A DNA stretch of 64,000 nt from Chrysomallon squamiferum (GCA_012295275.1 CM022670.1:5364142-5428141), one strand, 5' to 3'. Shown: positions 47,561-62,570, counted from the stretch's first letter. The notes: generated by a model from the letters alone, not told the origin. Numbers and translations: made by a program.

Positions 47561-47976
47561 CTAGGATGTCATGACGATCTAGGAGGTTGTTCAGTAGTGA
47601 AATATATAAAAAACATGTTTATCATATATGTATGGCCGATGTCTGTCTGTTGTCTGTCTTTATTTATGAAAATGTCTCGTTAAATGTTTCTATAGATATA
47701 TATAGTTTTAAGGGTTTTCATCTGTTCATTGGAACTATTTTTCTGTAAGTGCATCGGCCTAACTAGCTACCTTTGATACACCTTCTGTTTGTTCTTATTA
47801 TCGTCATCAGCATCATCAATATCATTGTTGCTGTTGTGAAGAAACTCCAAATGAATGAGCATGAAGAGGAAGCGGAAATCAACGTAAGAAAATAATTTCC
47901 GGTATTCAAGATAAGGTCGATAACTCACGGAAGCTAAATCGTAATAATACATTTTTAAATTAAAAATGATAAATCA

Positions 47977-48027
<51 letters not shown>

Positions 48028-48699
48028 TAATAAATAAATAAATAATAAAAACAGAAATAATAATAAATGAATAAAGAAAGAAAGAAAGAAAGAAAGAAAA
48101 ATAAAGAAAAGCAAAGGATGAACAAATTTGTTTGTTTTTTTTTGGTTAATTTAATTATTTGTAACTTATATAAAAAAATCTTTATAACTAAATAAACTAT
48201 TCGCACCATGTTTTTATTTTGTAGTTGTTTTTAATATTATTTATCTTTGCTGTTGTTGTTTACTGTCTCTGTCATTAATCTCTACAATCCCTGTAATACA
48301 CACACCACTCCTTCTTTTGATAACGACATTATATAAATATTAACGAAAACACTTGTCTATTCAAAAATACTTGAAACTGTCTGCAATCTACCTGTCCCCG
48401 TTGCTATTTGCGACCGTATAAATGTTTTCCTGGGCTTGGCAATAAATATTTGGTTACCTACAATGACTCGTCCTCATATCTGTTTCACCGAAGGCATACC
48501 TGAGGGCTTTTCATACAAGGAAACATATCCATGGGTAGCCACCCTAGATAAACAAGTTCTTCTTTTTTTTCTATTTCCTCCAGCAGTAAACGGGTTTTAT
48601 GTTATCAGTACAGCAGATCTATTCAAATCGTGACCCAGCTTTTTAGCTTGTTTGGTACGTCTAAAAATAACCTAAACGGAAATAAAACATGTTTCTTTA

Positions 48700-48733
<34 letters not shown>

Positions 48734-49400
48734 TGTCAACAAGCATTCAGGATACCTTTGACTGAGAGCGCTGACCCTTAGGTTAAAAAAAAATAAATAG
48801 AAAAAATTCGGCCAACCCATGGAGATGTAACCTTGACGTACATGGGCAGAACGAGTCTCGACTTGTGGCTCTGTGCTTTACACGATTTTAAGTTTAAAAA
48901 TGTATTTAAAAAAAAAAAAAAAATAAAAAAAATAGGGAGATAACAATATCAAGTAATTTCGTCCATATCTGGTCCTAATTCTGATCATTGTAAGCACGTT
49001 AATATCTTTATGTTAAAACATCTCATTTAACAGACATTTTAACTGAGTGTATAAATACATGACAAACGTGCTTGGATTCTAAACATGAACAGACAAAATC
49101 TTAATAACTATTGATATTAGCATTATTGTAATGATTTATAAGGACGGATTACAAGAATTCCAGATAAAGAAGGGTTCTGTAACTGAAATATGAAGTGAGT
49201 TTCTCAGTACAAAAATAATTTTAAATACAAAATACATGAACAAGACATCCCAGTATTTTCACCTTTGATTAATGAATTTCAATAACACGTTATTTGGAAT
49301 CTGAAATAATAATATAAAACAAAAATTTCTTTTAAAATAATGCATCATCATAGCATATCCTTTTTCTCAATTTCTTTCTGTTTTTCTCGTTCATTCTCAT
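47561..49400. other. Gene-poor interval
   Basis: It has an AAT run (47976-48025), AAAG repeats (48075-48100), a T31 run (48702-48732) and an A19 run (48906-48924). The complex stretch at 48430-48640 has a short frame only. No gene supported. Confidence 0.55.
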
Positions 49401-49401
49401 T

Positions 49402-49406
<5 letters not shown>

Positions 49407-49446
<40 letters not shown>

Positions 49447-49461
49447 ACTCACTCACACACA
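49407..49461. repeat. (CT)n then (ACTC)n and (CA)n microsatellite
   Basis: Compound repeat of 55 bp in otherwise AT-rich DNA. Confidence 0.95.
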
Positions 49462-50856
49462 CAATCTCGTATGCTGGTTCAGTAGAGTTAATTATATAAT
49501 AACAACCACATGTATGTAGACGCACACTAATTTGATTATATAACGTAGTTAATACTCCACAGTGTTTATTTCTGTCGTAATTATTAAAACCAGACATAAG
49601 TAACTAACATCTAAGTCATAAAAACACAAAAATACCAGACGTTATTTACAACCAGCCAACGTTGTTATGACGTTGCATTCTGCAGGACTGTCGTTGCTCG
49701 GCAGCTGCGCTATTTCTGTTCCGTAATGAGCATGTTATTCTTGTCCTCAACGTCGTTGCCGTTGTCGTTGCTGTTGCTCACATTTGCATGTCGTCATTGT
49801 TAAGATCACCTGTGTCATACTGGCTGGCAGATATTGATCTAAACAGAACAACATTTCGAAAATCGACGTGTTAAAATAACAACTTGCAATTCGTTCAACA
49901 TCACCATCTTGTTGTTGTTGTTGTTTTTCTTCTTCTTGTTTTGTTTTTTGTTTTGTTTTGTTTTGTTTTTGTATTTTTTTTTATGTTCTGTGTGTGTGTG
50001 TGTGCGTGTGTGTGTGTGTGCCGTTTATTAATGTAACTTTATTTTGTCTTTTTCTATTCTCACTATTCCATTTTTTTAGTTTTTTTTTTTTTTAGTTTTT
50101 TTTTGACCCGTTTATCCATATCTCTCCATTACAGCTCTTGAGTTAAAGCGCCTTAATAATAATCATAAATAATACATTTAGATCAATCAAATATTGCGTA
50201 GTCTGTTGCGCAATACCCGGTTTACAAACCTGTTTCTTTAAAATGATTATTGAACTGTTCTTAACGTCCAAACAATCAACGTCCTTCGACGTAAACAGGA
50301 AAATGTATCAAGCTGACAAAGCAACCCGTGACTGTGTGAAACTGAAACAACACAATAACGTAATACAGTTCTTTCTGCACCTTCGTGTGCAAAACTAGGT
50401 CAGTGACCCAGATACGAATGAGAATTTGAACACTTTAGTTAGGAAGGCAAAAGATCATAAGCTCGATCGACCCGTGCTTGTTGAAAATAATAAATTAATA
50501 TGATAATATTATATAAATGTGAAGCAACCCGCTGTTATTATTAGCGTCGACATTTGAATTAACAGTCAGGGGTGGAATAATAAATGCACGATATTTAAAA
50601 AAAGATACAACAGTTTAAAGAAATTACGACAAATACCGATTAATAAATTCATACAGGAAACAAAATTTTAATATGGCCGTTTGCAAACTAGAAAAAACTA
50701 TTGACGGTATTTTCTCTTGTTTGTTTTGGGTTTTTTTTTTGGGGGTTCTTGGCTGTTTTTTTTTTTTATTTGTTTTTTTAATTTTATATATTTATTTCAT
50801 TTTATTTTATTTTTTATTTTATTCTATTTTATTCTATTTTATTCTATTATTATTAT

Positions 50857-50888
<32 letters not shown>

Positions 50889-51660
50889 ACATATAATGAT
50901 ACTTTTTATAAAAAAAATAAATAAAATAAGAACCTACAACAACAACAAAATGGTGATACTGAACAAATTATAAGTTGTTGAAACCCGACAATTTTCAAGA
51001 TGTTCTCTTCAGATCAATCAGCAGTTACACACAAACGACACACGTTACCCATACATACACCCAAACACAGTTAACACACACACACACACACAACACACAT
51101 ACATACATTCACAGACACATTGTTGATTTTGGGTTGATATATATGTTTTTTAGGATGAAGTTTTGTTGTTGTTTTTTTTGTTGTATTTTATTATTATTAT
51201 TATTATTGTTAGTGTCGTTGTTGTTGTTATTGCTGTTGTTGTTGTTATATCATCATAAATATTATTTATTTATATTCTGTTTTATATTTATTTTACTTTT
51301 TTATTTTATGTGAACCATGCTAAAATAATCATTTGAAAATATTTAAATATAATTTTATTTATTTTTATTTCATTTAAATTTTATATATTATTGACTAATT
51401 TTATTGAAGTATTTTTTTTACTTCTTTTATTTTTATGTGAATTGTGCTAAAATAATCATAAAAATATTTTATCTTATTTATTATTTATTTACTGTTTTAT
51501 TTTTTACAATTTTTATATGAATTGTACAAAAATTATCTTATAAAATTTTATTTCCCTGTTTAGGCGCTTTTATTTGTAAATAAAAGTGCGATGTTCACGT
51601 GTCTGTTTTTATTATGTAGACGCATAATTTATTATCTTAACAGACTGAATGATGATGAGA
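49462..51660. other. Gene-poor interval
   Basis: A complex stretch lies at 49600-49900. It is followed by TTG/TTTTG runs, a TG run (49988-50020), long T tracts, TATTT repeats and an AGT run (50858-50888). CA runs fill 51060-51110, then TTATTT-rich sequence. No supported gene. Confidence 0.55.
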
Positions 51661-51669
51661 ATGGAATCG

Positions 51670-51696
51670 CTCATATATATATATATATATATATAT

Positions 51697-51738
<42 letters not shown>
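51670..51738. repeat. (AT)n then (GT)n microsatellite
   Basis: A 24-bp AT run is followed by a 40-bp GT run. Confidence 0.95.
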
Positions 51739-51740
<2 letters not shown>

Positions 51741-51867
51741 AAATTATGTATACAAGCATATAGGTATATTTTTTCACCTTTTCGCAATAGTGTATATACG
51801 CTAATCAAATACTGCTGTACATTTCTTGTCCCATTACATTTACCCTGCAAACTATCTACGTACATAG

Positions 51868-52050
51868 TACGTACATATGTATGTATGTATGCACGTATGT
51901 ATGTATGTATGTATTCACGTATGTATGATGTATGTATGTATGAATATATATTTGTATGTCTGTATATTTGTTTGTTTGTATATGTGTATGTGTAAATACA
52001 TAGGTAGGTAGGTAGGTAGGTAGGCAACTAGATAGGTATTTCTGTATGTA
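51868..52050. repeat. (GTAT)n and (GGTA)n repeats
   Basis: Imperfect GTAT repeats with variants, then five GGTA units at 52003-52022. Confidence 0.93.
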
Positions 52051-52163
52051 CGTATGTACAGACTGTATAAATTGCTCCATACTAATAAGAACATATCAGC
52101 GATTTTCATCGAACATGAAACAACATTTCAACTAAGACAGAAAAAAATCCCTATACCTATATC

Positions 52164-52199
<36 letters not shown>

Positions 52200-52761
52200 T
52201 AGTCATAGTACTATTCACATTATTGTATATAAATAAACTGGCTGAGAGTCTGACTTTTTTTTTTTTTTTTTTTTCTACTAATATCACCCGAGGTGGTGTA
52301 AATTCTTTTATACGTATAAATAAACACCCTGAACGTTGGCGACCCCAGACGGTTACACAGCGGGAGGGAAAAAATGGGACATCCTATCACCTGATGTTTT
52401 TGTTCGTCACTGTCATGTTTTCTTATCGCTGTATTTATCTACGTACGTATGATACGAAGGTGTACGAAGGTCAGTCTTTGTAATCAAAGGTCGACAGCTA
52501 CCTGCAATACTTAGGTTTCCGGGCGGAAGATTTCCACACGTGACCTGTGACGTATATTCTGGGTCATATTGTCAGAAACTTGTCAAAGTATGGGGGGGTC
52601 TTCTTTTTTTCTTTTTTCTTTTTTTTTTTTTTTTTTTTTGAATTTGAGGAGACATCTAGACTTGATATAGTGTAATAATTTTGTTGTCTTTCGTAATATC
52701 CTTTCTTTGGTGAGAAGTTGCTCTGTGGGCGTAAAAAACACTTAACACCTACGCAGTGAAT

Positions 52762-52792
<31 letters not shown>

Positions 52793-52964
52793 CACTTTAA
52801 GTCATTTTAATATTTAATAAAGACATTTGCAGTGCAATGCTATGACGTCATGTGATAACGATAACACGTTACGTCACATCATGATGTCAAGAATGAATGA
52901 ATATTGTTTAACAACGCCTAAAACAGATAAAGCAACGGTAGTTAGGTGTGAAACTTGACGATTT

Positions 52965-53018
<54 letters not shown>

Positions 53019-54000
53019 AATTATATATATGTTTTCTTTCCTTATTTATTCATTAATTTATTTTGTTGTTGTTTCACAGTAGTTCAAAAGAGAGCGTCTC
53101 TTTTCAGTTAACATCAAGGGATATTTAATATGAACGCCTCCATAGACAAGAACACTCTCACAATAGCATTTTAATCTGCCAGAGGAAGGATTTTTGTTAA
53201 AATATAAATTATCACATTACCTGAAACTGTATATCATAAATACATTGTATTATACATATCATGTATTGCATTTCCTCGAATCACACCACCTCTCTTATTG
53301 TACTGTATCATATCGCTTACTGCGTTAGATCGTTCAGTGTATTCCATGGTAACTATAATATTTATCATACATACATACATACATACATACATACATACGT
53401 ACTCCGTGATAACACACATACAAAAATACACACATATACATCGTAAATGAGTTCATACCTTACTGTATTAGTGGTATATTATCTTATCGCTTGTTGTATC
53501 GTACTTATTGTATCGTATTGTATTTTACTGCAATATATTGTATTGTTATTTTTTTTTTTTTTTTTTTTTTTACCATAACGATTATTGTGTGTTGTATCGT
53601 ATCTGATTTTATTGTATCATATCGGACGCTTTTTGTATGGTATAGTATTATATCGTGCTGTTTACTGTATGAATGATATCTCGTCGTGTGTCTCAGTGTA
53701 CTGTGTTATCACGTCATCTGTTCAGGTCACAAAAGACTGTGACTAAGTCTATGGTCGATGACGCTGTATTTCATGTTGTAACATAACCAAGCGTTAAATG
53801 AGAAACCGTCGTGTTTGCTTACTAGGTGTTCCAATACTGAATATATTATCTACTGCTTAACCGAAGACTGGAAGTAATTATGATATCATGATAGCTAAAA
53901 TAAATATGACCGTAGGAAGATCTAAATAGCTGAAAAGCCTATTTTTGGTATGTTTGTCAGTGAATATGAGATAGAGAGAGAGTGTGAGTAGGTGTCTGTG
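52051..54000. other. Gene-poor interval
   Basis: It contains A22/T21 runs (52170-52275), T runs (52615-52640, 52764-52792), a CA run (52970-53014), ATAC repeats (53370-53398) and GTATT-type degenerate repeats (53460-53660). No supported gene. Confidence 0.55.
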
Positions 54001-54010
54001 TGTGTGTGTG

Positions 54011-54013
<3 letters not shown>

Positions 54014-54079
<66 letters not shown>
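54014..54079. repeat. (GA)n microsatellite
   Basis: A 66-bp GA run preceded by a short TG run. Confidence 0.95.
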
Positions 54080-54082
<3 letters not shown>

Positions 54083-54906
54083 ACTTCGAACTGTTTAATA
54101 ATGCAACCCGTTATTACATATATACATTTTTTTTTTTTCGTGGACGAAGTGAAGGTTATTAAAGACACGTTTACAGGAAGGTAAGAGGTGGTGTGACTAA
54201 GTGAAAATATTTGGTAACCTTTGTATACTGAAAAAGCAAGTATAATAATAATGTTGACGATGATGATAAAAGTAAGGAAATGAAAACTGACAGAAAAGAA
54301 AGAAATTGATTATTTTTACAAATCTTTTTGTTTTTCTTGTGAAATCTTCTAGATATTCTCTTTCTTTGTTTTTTCTTCTTTCCCTCGTACTTTCTCGTTC
54401 TTTATTTAAAACATAATATGGACAACAGTAATAATAACACTAATTATGATAACTATGTAATAACAACAACAATAATAACACTAATTATTATATCTATGTA
54501 GTAACAACAACAACAATAATAATAACACTAATCATAATAACTATAATAACTTTTCAGATGTTGTCAGATTTCAATTCCTTCTTACGTGTAACTACTATTT
54601 AATCACAACATGGTTGACCCGTTTTCCTTTTATCATTTATACGGGTGAATGTACAGCATAACAAAAGCTGTCTAACAAACAACATTATCTACTTTTACGG
54701 GGTGTGACGTTCGAACTGTAGGATCAGAACAAAAAATAATAAAAAATTAGCCGTCTTCTTGGCTTCTTTCCAATATCAAATTCCGGGCATTATTTGTTGT
54801 ACAATTTTAAGCTTCCTCGAAAACAGTCCGCATTTAATTGATATTTTTCACGCAATAATCCTGAACGAAGTATTAATTTGTTATACGTTGTGAATTGTTG
54901 TGTGAA

Positions 54907-54909
<3 letters not shown>

Positions 54910-54993
<84 letters not shown>
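54910..54993. repeat. (TG)n microsatellite
   Basis: A pure TG run of about 84 bp. Confidence 0.97.
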
Positions 54994-54994
<1 letters not shown>

Positions 54995-55631
54995 GTTTAC
55001 CTGTGAAGGGATTAACCTATTTTTATTAGTTTTATTTTATTTCTCTCTTCAAAATATAAAAATATAAAATTAAAATTTACAATTTACTTTAACAAAAAAA
55101 AAAAAAAAAAAAAAAAAAATGATAGCTTCAATATTTACTGCCATATTTTATTATTAGCAAATTAACATATATGTTTGTATCTATATACGTACTGTACTTA
55201 TATTTTTATGTATGTATGTATTTATGTTTGTATATATGTATGTACGTATGTATGTATTTATATATGTATGTATGTATCTATGTATGCATGCATATATGTA
55301 AGTATGAAAGAATGAATGTATGTACGTGAGTATTATAGCGTATATTCATAATACTGCAAGACTAATTAAGGAAAGAAAGAATGTATTCAAGTAATCATAT
55401 CAATACATCTGATTTTATTCAGGTTATCAGTGCTTTCGTTTAGCGCAGCTGTCACAAGTAGAAAAACACAGAGAAACAGAGATAATGATGACACGTTTTT
55501 CTTATACTCGGTTAAAAAAAGAAAACAAAATGGCCGCGCATTAATTAAAGTTAATTTTAATTCTTGTCTGTCTCTTTGTTTTTTTCTGATTTGTATTTAT
55601 TTGTCTGTTTATTAATTAATTAATTAATTTC

Positions 55632-55670
<39 letters not shown>

Positions 55671-56740
55671 GAGGGTTTTTTTTTTTTTTTTTTTTTTTTC
55701 CCTTATTATTTAAATTGTCGTTATTTATCTATTTGGCTCTATACATGTACCTGTCTATCAACCCATCCATCCATCTATCTACTGTTTGTCTGTCTTTCTG
55801 TCTGTCTGCATCTATGTATGTATGTATTTGTTTATCTGTCTGTCTGTCTGTCTATATATTTGTACATACATACATGTAAAGAAAACCCAAACCCACAATA
55901 TCTGAAAAAATAGTATTATAGTTAACAACTTTAAAAATACAAAAAAAACAACGTTATTTCCTACTATACTCAGGTACTCTGATAAACATTAAGTATAATA
56001 TAAAATAATAATAAATAAATAAATAAATAAAATTAAAAAAAATTGTCACTAGAAGAAAAAAAAAAAAAAAAAATTCTTATGACGTATAAGCCTTATCAGT
56101 TTCCATCTTGAATTACTTATTTTACAGATTTTTCCCCTACCTACTGGTAATCTCATGCAAGGACGTATTATATTTCCTTTAAACATTCAAGTCGCACTGT
56201 TTGCACGTTCTGTGTGGTTTGGTTCCCGTGACGTTTTATTGTAATGTGAATAATACCTGCCATGTACCCGGAATTGTATACACAGCACTGAAAAAAGAGT
56301 TGAGATACCGCCATACCTAAATATCATAGTCAGATATCGTGCTGTCATGGTACGTATTGTACTTTTTCGAAAAAGAAATTTAAAATGAAAAAAAAAAAAA
56401 AAAAAAAAAATAGGAAAAAGGAAAAAGAAGAAGAAAAAGACTAAAGATCGTTTTTTGTGTGATTTAATAAAAGAGTAAATAAACCCTCAGCTTTACTGAG
56501 TATTGTTACACTCTGCTGGTCTTAGATTTCACAGTAAAGAGTTTTATTATTTATTTATTTACTTATTCTTTCTCTTTTCTCCATAATTTATTTCATTTTA
56601 TTTATTTATTTACTTATTTATTTATTTATTGATTTAATTATTTACTCTGTCTCTTTACTCCTTAGTTTATTTCATTTTATTTTATTTATTTATTTTATTT
56701 ATTTATTTATTTCACGATTGCCTTTCCACATTAATCTTTT
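54994..56740. other. Gene-poor interval of homopolymers and tetranucleotide repeats
   Basis: It contains an A29 run near 55095, GTAT repeats (55205-55330), T32 and T26 runs (55637-55699), GTCT repeats (55785-55860) and A-rich runs (56055, 56387). TTTA repeats fill 56540-56715. No supported gene. Confidence 0.6.
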
Positions 56741-56741
56741 A

Positions 56742-56745
<4 letters not shown>

Positions 56746-56815
<70 letters not shown>
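56746..56815. repeat. (CT)n microsatellite
   Basis: A 70-bp CT run. Confidence 0.96.
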
Positions 56816-56821
<6 letters not shown>

Positions 56822-57758
56822 CTGTCGTTCATAAACAAATCTATATCATAGTTCTTGTTTTTCTGAATATCACGATTAGACAAAATAATTTTTTTCTTTT
56901 TTTTTTCTTAAATACCCAACAGACAAGCCAAACTATAAAATACAAAATAACCATCGCTTTATATTTAACAACTCAACCGTTTGAAACGTGCTCACATCGT
57001 CATGGAGGTTCATATAAATCTATATTTGGCTCAGAATACTGAGGCATGAATAGTCTTTCTAGGTTGGTCTATGTTAGATTATGAAGATACGAGTGAAACT
57101 GGGTTGGGGGGGGGATTGACTTACACAAGCACTGCGAGTTCTCGAAAGTTGCCCGTACTGAGATCTGATCTAATAAGCTGCCAGGTTATTTACAGAGCGG
57201 TGTAGGATGTAAAGCTACATTTTCAAAAGACCGTAAATAAACTCGAAAAATAATATATTCGTGTAAGCCTAACCGCATGACACAAAATTGTACAGGCTAT
57301 TTTTTTTTTTTTTTTAATATGAAATACATCACATTGAAGACTCTAAAATGAAGCATTTTATTAAAGATGAAAGAAAGATACTAAGAATAAATATTTCTGC
57401 TAATGCGTGACAGAAGCCGTAAAAGTACTGCGTACCTAAACTATAGCGATAATTCACTCTCGTACCTTTCAGCGCGCGACAAAAATAGAAGCTCGTTAGC
57501 GACGTTTTTATCGCAGTGTCATCGCAACTGGACAAGTTTTGGCGAGACTTCATTAATTTCTCCAAGTTCAATCGTTTTCTCAAAAAGAATTTTTTTCCAT
57601 TTTTTTTTTTTTTTTTTTTTGGCTTATGGACTAATAACTATCTCTAATGAACTGTTTCTATCGCAAATAGCATCAGCATTATGATGTCATTATGACTTGC
57701 ATTTTTTTTTTTTTTCACTATTATTCTTTATTCTTTTCTTCTACCTTTTTTCTTTTAA

Positions 57759-57789
<31 letters not shown>

Positions 57790-58265
57790 CCCCATGATTT
57801 TTCGTTTGTGTGCAGATGGCGCTGTCATCAAAACAACCGAGAAAGCTTTGACGTCATTGCCGTCCGTTCTTTGGCCTTGGAAACGAGTTCTGACTGAAAG
57901 TACTTTTAGCGTGTTTTGACGAATGTACGTTTACCTGACCTGGTTAGCCCTAAAATATATATAACTCCACCATTTAGTAAATTAAACAGTCAGGTATTTT
58001 CATCGAGTCTTTGTTTCAACAGATCGTTACGGCTCATAATTAAGCTTTTTAGATGTATTAAGTAAACAAAATAATAAGTATTTTTCTGAGACAGATAAGT
58101 CATTCCGGGATTTGGAACTATTGTTCTGGGAAAGAATCGATATGTTTGCAGGCTGTAATGTTGATAGAAGCAATATCAAAAACGGTTCTCAGTTAAAAAA
58201 AACAAAGAGTTTCTGTGACGTTCTACTACAACTGAACTAAACTGCATGAATTCGGTTAAATTCTT
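56816..58265. other. Gene-poor interval with complex stretches
   Basis: The stretches at 56900-57290, 57360-57590 and 57800-58260 are complex with scattered CpGs. Position 57849 begins a near-CRE TGACGTCA. Short frames on both strands overlap without domain evidence. T runs fill 57301-57316, 57600-57620 and 57763-57789. Confidence 0.5.
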
Positions 58266-58269
58266 TGCT

Positions 58270-58271
58270 AA

Positions 58272-58350
<79 letters not shown>
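58270..58350. repeat. (CT)n microsatellite
   Basis: An 81-bp CT run directly after a C7 run. Confidence 0.96.
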
Positions 58351-58353
<3 letters not shown>

Positions 58354-58748
58354 ATACGTAGATACTTATATAGATTTCGGTAGCGGTGTTAATCTGCTAC
58401 GGTATTTTGTGTTTAATCTTCTTAAGTTTTTGCATTATAATGTATTTACATTCATCTATATATGCATGGATAAACACACACGTTTATATTCTCGCACACA
58501 TATATTATATACATATATATACATACATACATATATACAAACAGACAGACAGACACAGACTAGGACATATGCAAACAAATAAATGCATATTATATGTTTC
58601 TCCATTCATGATTTACCAGAACTGGACAGTTGTCATATCTATATATATTTAAAAACGCTTTTATTTAATCAGTTTAATCAACGCTTTTAAGAGTATTCTC
58701 AGTGAGAAGTTTATAATTCTGGCGATTTCTCACTCGTATCATCATTGT

Positions 58749-58753
<5 letters not shown>

Positions 58754-58789
<36 letters not shown>

Positions 58790-58950
58790 TAATTATACTA
58801 CTGGGAGGTCACTCTATGTTTGTTGGCTGGGACGGGGGGGAGGCAGCCCAAAGCAAGCAACGAGGAGGGTTAATCTTACATATACGATTGTGAAGAACTG
58901 ATTTTCTTTATTTTATTTTCAATTGATTTATTTTCTTCTTTTTCTTCTTC

Positions 58951-59015
<65 letters not shown>

Positions 59016-59016
59016 G
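58754..59016. repeat. (CA)n and (ATT)n microsatellites
   Basis: A 34-bp CA run at 58754-58787 and about 20 ATT triplets at 58955-59016, with a G7 run between them; TA and T runs follow to 59099. Confidence 0.94.
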
Positions 59017-59028
59017 CTATTGCTATCA

Positions 59029-59075
<47 letters not shown>

Positions 59076-59099
59076 AATTAAATTTTTTTTTTTTTTTTT

Positions 59100-59880
59100 G
59101 TGTAAACGTAACCTGAATGAGAAAGATTAATGTTTGATCGTCGGAAAGAAAACTGAACACGGAAACTAATTGTCGGTTATGATACAATCGTGAATGCGCA
59201 TGTTGAAGTGATTTTTATAACATCCGGTTAGCTGCAATATTACACACACAGTTCTATTTTCAGATACATTATTTTATTGCAGCCGTTTTATGTCCTGTAA
59301 TCGAGATCTTAAAGTACATCAGAAAAAGAGTCCATAAAAAGGCATTTTGTATTTTGCGTAGTTTAATGTGATTGTTTTATTATCGCTTCGCCAAACATTT
59401 TTTTTCTTTTTTTTTAAATAATAAAATATGACAAAAATAACATGGCCGTAAAAAACACGGGTGTTTAGAATTTCTCGTTTTCACCTCAAAACGATTTCGT
59501 GCTCAGAAATGTATTAACAATGAAATTTAAAAAGTAAATATAACCGACTCATTTCCTTAGTGATTATAAAGGTGTGCAAGCGAAAACTGATGTCATTCTA
59601 AATATATCCGGTTTTTCGTTAATTTTCAGCGTACGAAGTGACGCCACAAATAGAATATTTGATTTAATATGTACCTCTGACGTAGGAGTTCAGTAGCAGA
59701 TTGTTTGTCTGTAGTGCGAAGAGTTCCAGAATCAGTTTCTTTTACTTTTTTTCTTGTAGTTTGTAGAACAAAAATAAGGTTTTCAATGCCCCGGGCTTTT
59801 CTTAAATAAAAATATGCCTGCAAACCTTTCTGCGATTTGTAATCGATACAAATACAGTGATGCCCATTCAGATACATACA
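59100..59880. other. Interval without a recognised gene
   Basis: Complex AT-rich sequence. The minus-strand frame over 59626-59880 (ending near WRHFVR) has balanced composition but no recognised motif. Its open continuation runs into the TA microsatellite. Confidence 0.5.
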
Positions 59881-59886
59881 TACAGT

Positions 59887-59890
<4 letters not shown>

Positions 59891-59964
<74 letters not shown>
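59891..59964. repeat. (TA)n microsatellite
   Basis: A pure TA run of about 74 bp, followed by CA/ATAC repeats to about 60145. Confidence 0.97.
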
Positions 59965-59965
<1 letters not shown>

Positions 59966-60118
59966 CAGGCACACATACACACTCATGCACATATAAATAC
60001 ATACATAAAGGTATACACACACACACACACACATACGTATGTACGTATACATACACAGATAGGTAAGTATACATACATAATAACAGATGCATACAGAGTA
60101 ACAGATACACCCACTCAA

Positions 60119-60145
<27 letters not shown>

Positions 60146-60150
<5 letters not shown>

Positions 60151-61526
60151 CATACTAAATGTGTACGTGATCAACAAAATTTGCATTATAAATTTAAAAT
60201 TATGAAGTAACTGCGTGACATTCTGAAAACTGCGTGTGGAAACTCACACCTTTAGACAATAACTGTCGTCAGTTACACATTGCTCGTCAGAGAACCACCA
60301 GAATCTCGTTTTTCTTCTTGAGGTCATTTCAAACTGTAACGTCGCCATATTTCTTTTTCTTTTTTTTTTTCTCTCCCATTCTTTGACTTGTTTAACCTAG
60401 TTTTCTCAGACCTTGTAACTTAATGTACTGATAATTTACAGATATCGGTGAATGCGAAATGAAGCCAGCACGGCTGACGTCTTGATAGCTGTCACGAAAA
60501 AAAAAAAAAAAAAAATGGATACGTCGTGCTTAATAAGTCTTATTCCCCTGCTAGGGTCGAAACAGTGCTTGTCTCTGAGGGGAGGGCTTTGTAGGTGATG
60601 GTAATTTTGTTTTTCAAAGAAAATTCAAATAATGTTGTGTTACGTTAGATAGATAGTTGTTGTTGTTGTTGAAAAGCTCTGCGGCGTGATGTACGTTTAG
60701 CAGGCATTAAAAATTGATAATTAAACAAAGAAATGATTACGCACCTCGCTTTGTGTTCTTTCTCTTGCTTGTCTTCTTTCCTTTCCTTGTTTTTGTTTAC
60801 TTTCATTTTCCTATATATAGGCATATACATAATTATAATTTTCATGTTTCCCATGGCTCTCGAAGGATTTTTTTTCTTTCTTTCTTTCTTTTTGATACTG
60901 TATTTCGCGCTGGCCTTAATTAATTTAATAACCTATCTAATATGTAACATCATTAACTCTGAGTTTTAATAAATCATTACGTTACTTCATACGAAGCCTA
61001 TCGAGTTTGTCTTGGAAACACTAGACATAACGTGCCTATGGCAAAGGTGCTTGAACTTTCAAACTGATCACTGGGCTCAGACAGCATTCAATCCACGACA
61101 CATAACTATTTATTTATTTATTTATTTCTGAAAAAGAAACCTGCAGCTTGTGAAAAGAAGGTGGCGTATATGGCTTCCCCTGAATCCGTTTGTGTTTGCA
61201 GAAAGAAAAATGTCATGCGTTAAAAATCTGCTTCTGGTCATATGGGATCGTTTCGAAAACAACTCACAGGAGCGGTCGGTACTAGAATTATATAATAATA
61301 TCTCTTTATAATGTGTATTTGTGAAAGAGAGAAAAAAAAAAAAAAAAAAAAAAAAAGACCGTAAAAGAAAGACAACAAAACGTTGAAGATAAAAAGAAAA
61401 AAGTTAGAAAGCAATTATCATCATCTTTATTACTAAATATTTATTTTATTTTAACTTATTTATTTATTTATTATATAGTTGTTTTTCTCTTAATTGTGGT
61501 TATTATTATTGTTCTTTTTCAAACTA

Positions 61527-61562
<36 letters not shown>

Positions 61563-62560
61563 CGTTGTCGTTATAACAGCTATTGCCATTGTAATGTACA
61601 TATTATTTATATAAAAAAATGTAGGTCGTCGTCCTAGACGTACTGTTATTAACTGAAATTGAAAAAGACATGTTAGTAACGACATGTATTTATTCCTACA
61701 TGCATTTATTCGTTTATGCTGTCATTCGTGTATTTAACCATACACGTTACAACACCAGTCAGCATTAGTGTGAATGAATCGTTGTTTATTCACGCCAGGT
61801 TAAAAGCAGGGACATTTTCTTACGACATTCTACGCAGTCATTTCAAAACCGCTCGATAATTTTTATTTTCATTTTTTTTTTTTTTTTCAGTTCTTCCTTT
61901 CTTTTTCTGACCTTGGGTTCAGTAACACCGATAAAGAAATACATGCATTTTCATAACGTCTAGAAGCCATGTGCAGGGTGAAAAAAAAATACATTAAGGA
62001 AAATAAATAAATACGTATGTATGCATACACACACAAAACACATAAACAGGTATATAAAAATATCTTTATGAACACACACAGTCATACATACAAAAACATA
62101 AATACCCCTCCATGCATCGCAGACATAAATACGAATATTAATGCGCACATGTATGCACAGACAAACAAAACATAAATACATAGATAAACATATTAAACAT
62201 TCAAATTATTCATGATGCACATAAAACCACTTATAATCTGTTCCGTTCTAAATAAATATCTGCATTCATCAGACTGTGTTATTTCTAAATGTGTTTTGTA
62301 CTCCAGACCAACAACAACAGCAGCAACAACGACCATAACAAAATACCACAACAATATTACAGTTAATAGTAATTATATCAGAAACAGAATTACAGGTTGA
62401 CGGGGGTAGAAGTTCCCTTGGGTAGTTTTCCAGTAAAATATATCAGCATGTTTTTCTACTCATATCTAGGATATTCAGATGAAAATGATAATCATCTTTC
62501 TGCTATAAACAAACTGATTCTGTTCTTTCTTTAAGCATTTTGTATTTGCTCAGTTCTGAA
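60146..62560. other. Gene-poor interval
   Basis: It contains T, A and TTTA runs (for example 61331-61356 A and 61527-61554 T) and complex stretches at 60160-60360 and 61000-61260. CA/ATAC-type repeats fill 62010-62180. No supported gene. Confidence 0.55.
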
Positions 62561-62570
62561 GACAAAACTA

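Noticed and set aside
52310-52380. TGGCGACCCC-type sequence resembling a retroviral primer-binding site
   Set aside because: No paired long terminal repeats and no gag/pol frame nearby; a chance match.
59783-60146. Frames with poly-(Tyr-Ile) and Cys-Val repeats
   Set aside because: Translation of the TA and CA microsatellites.
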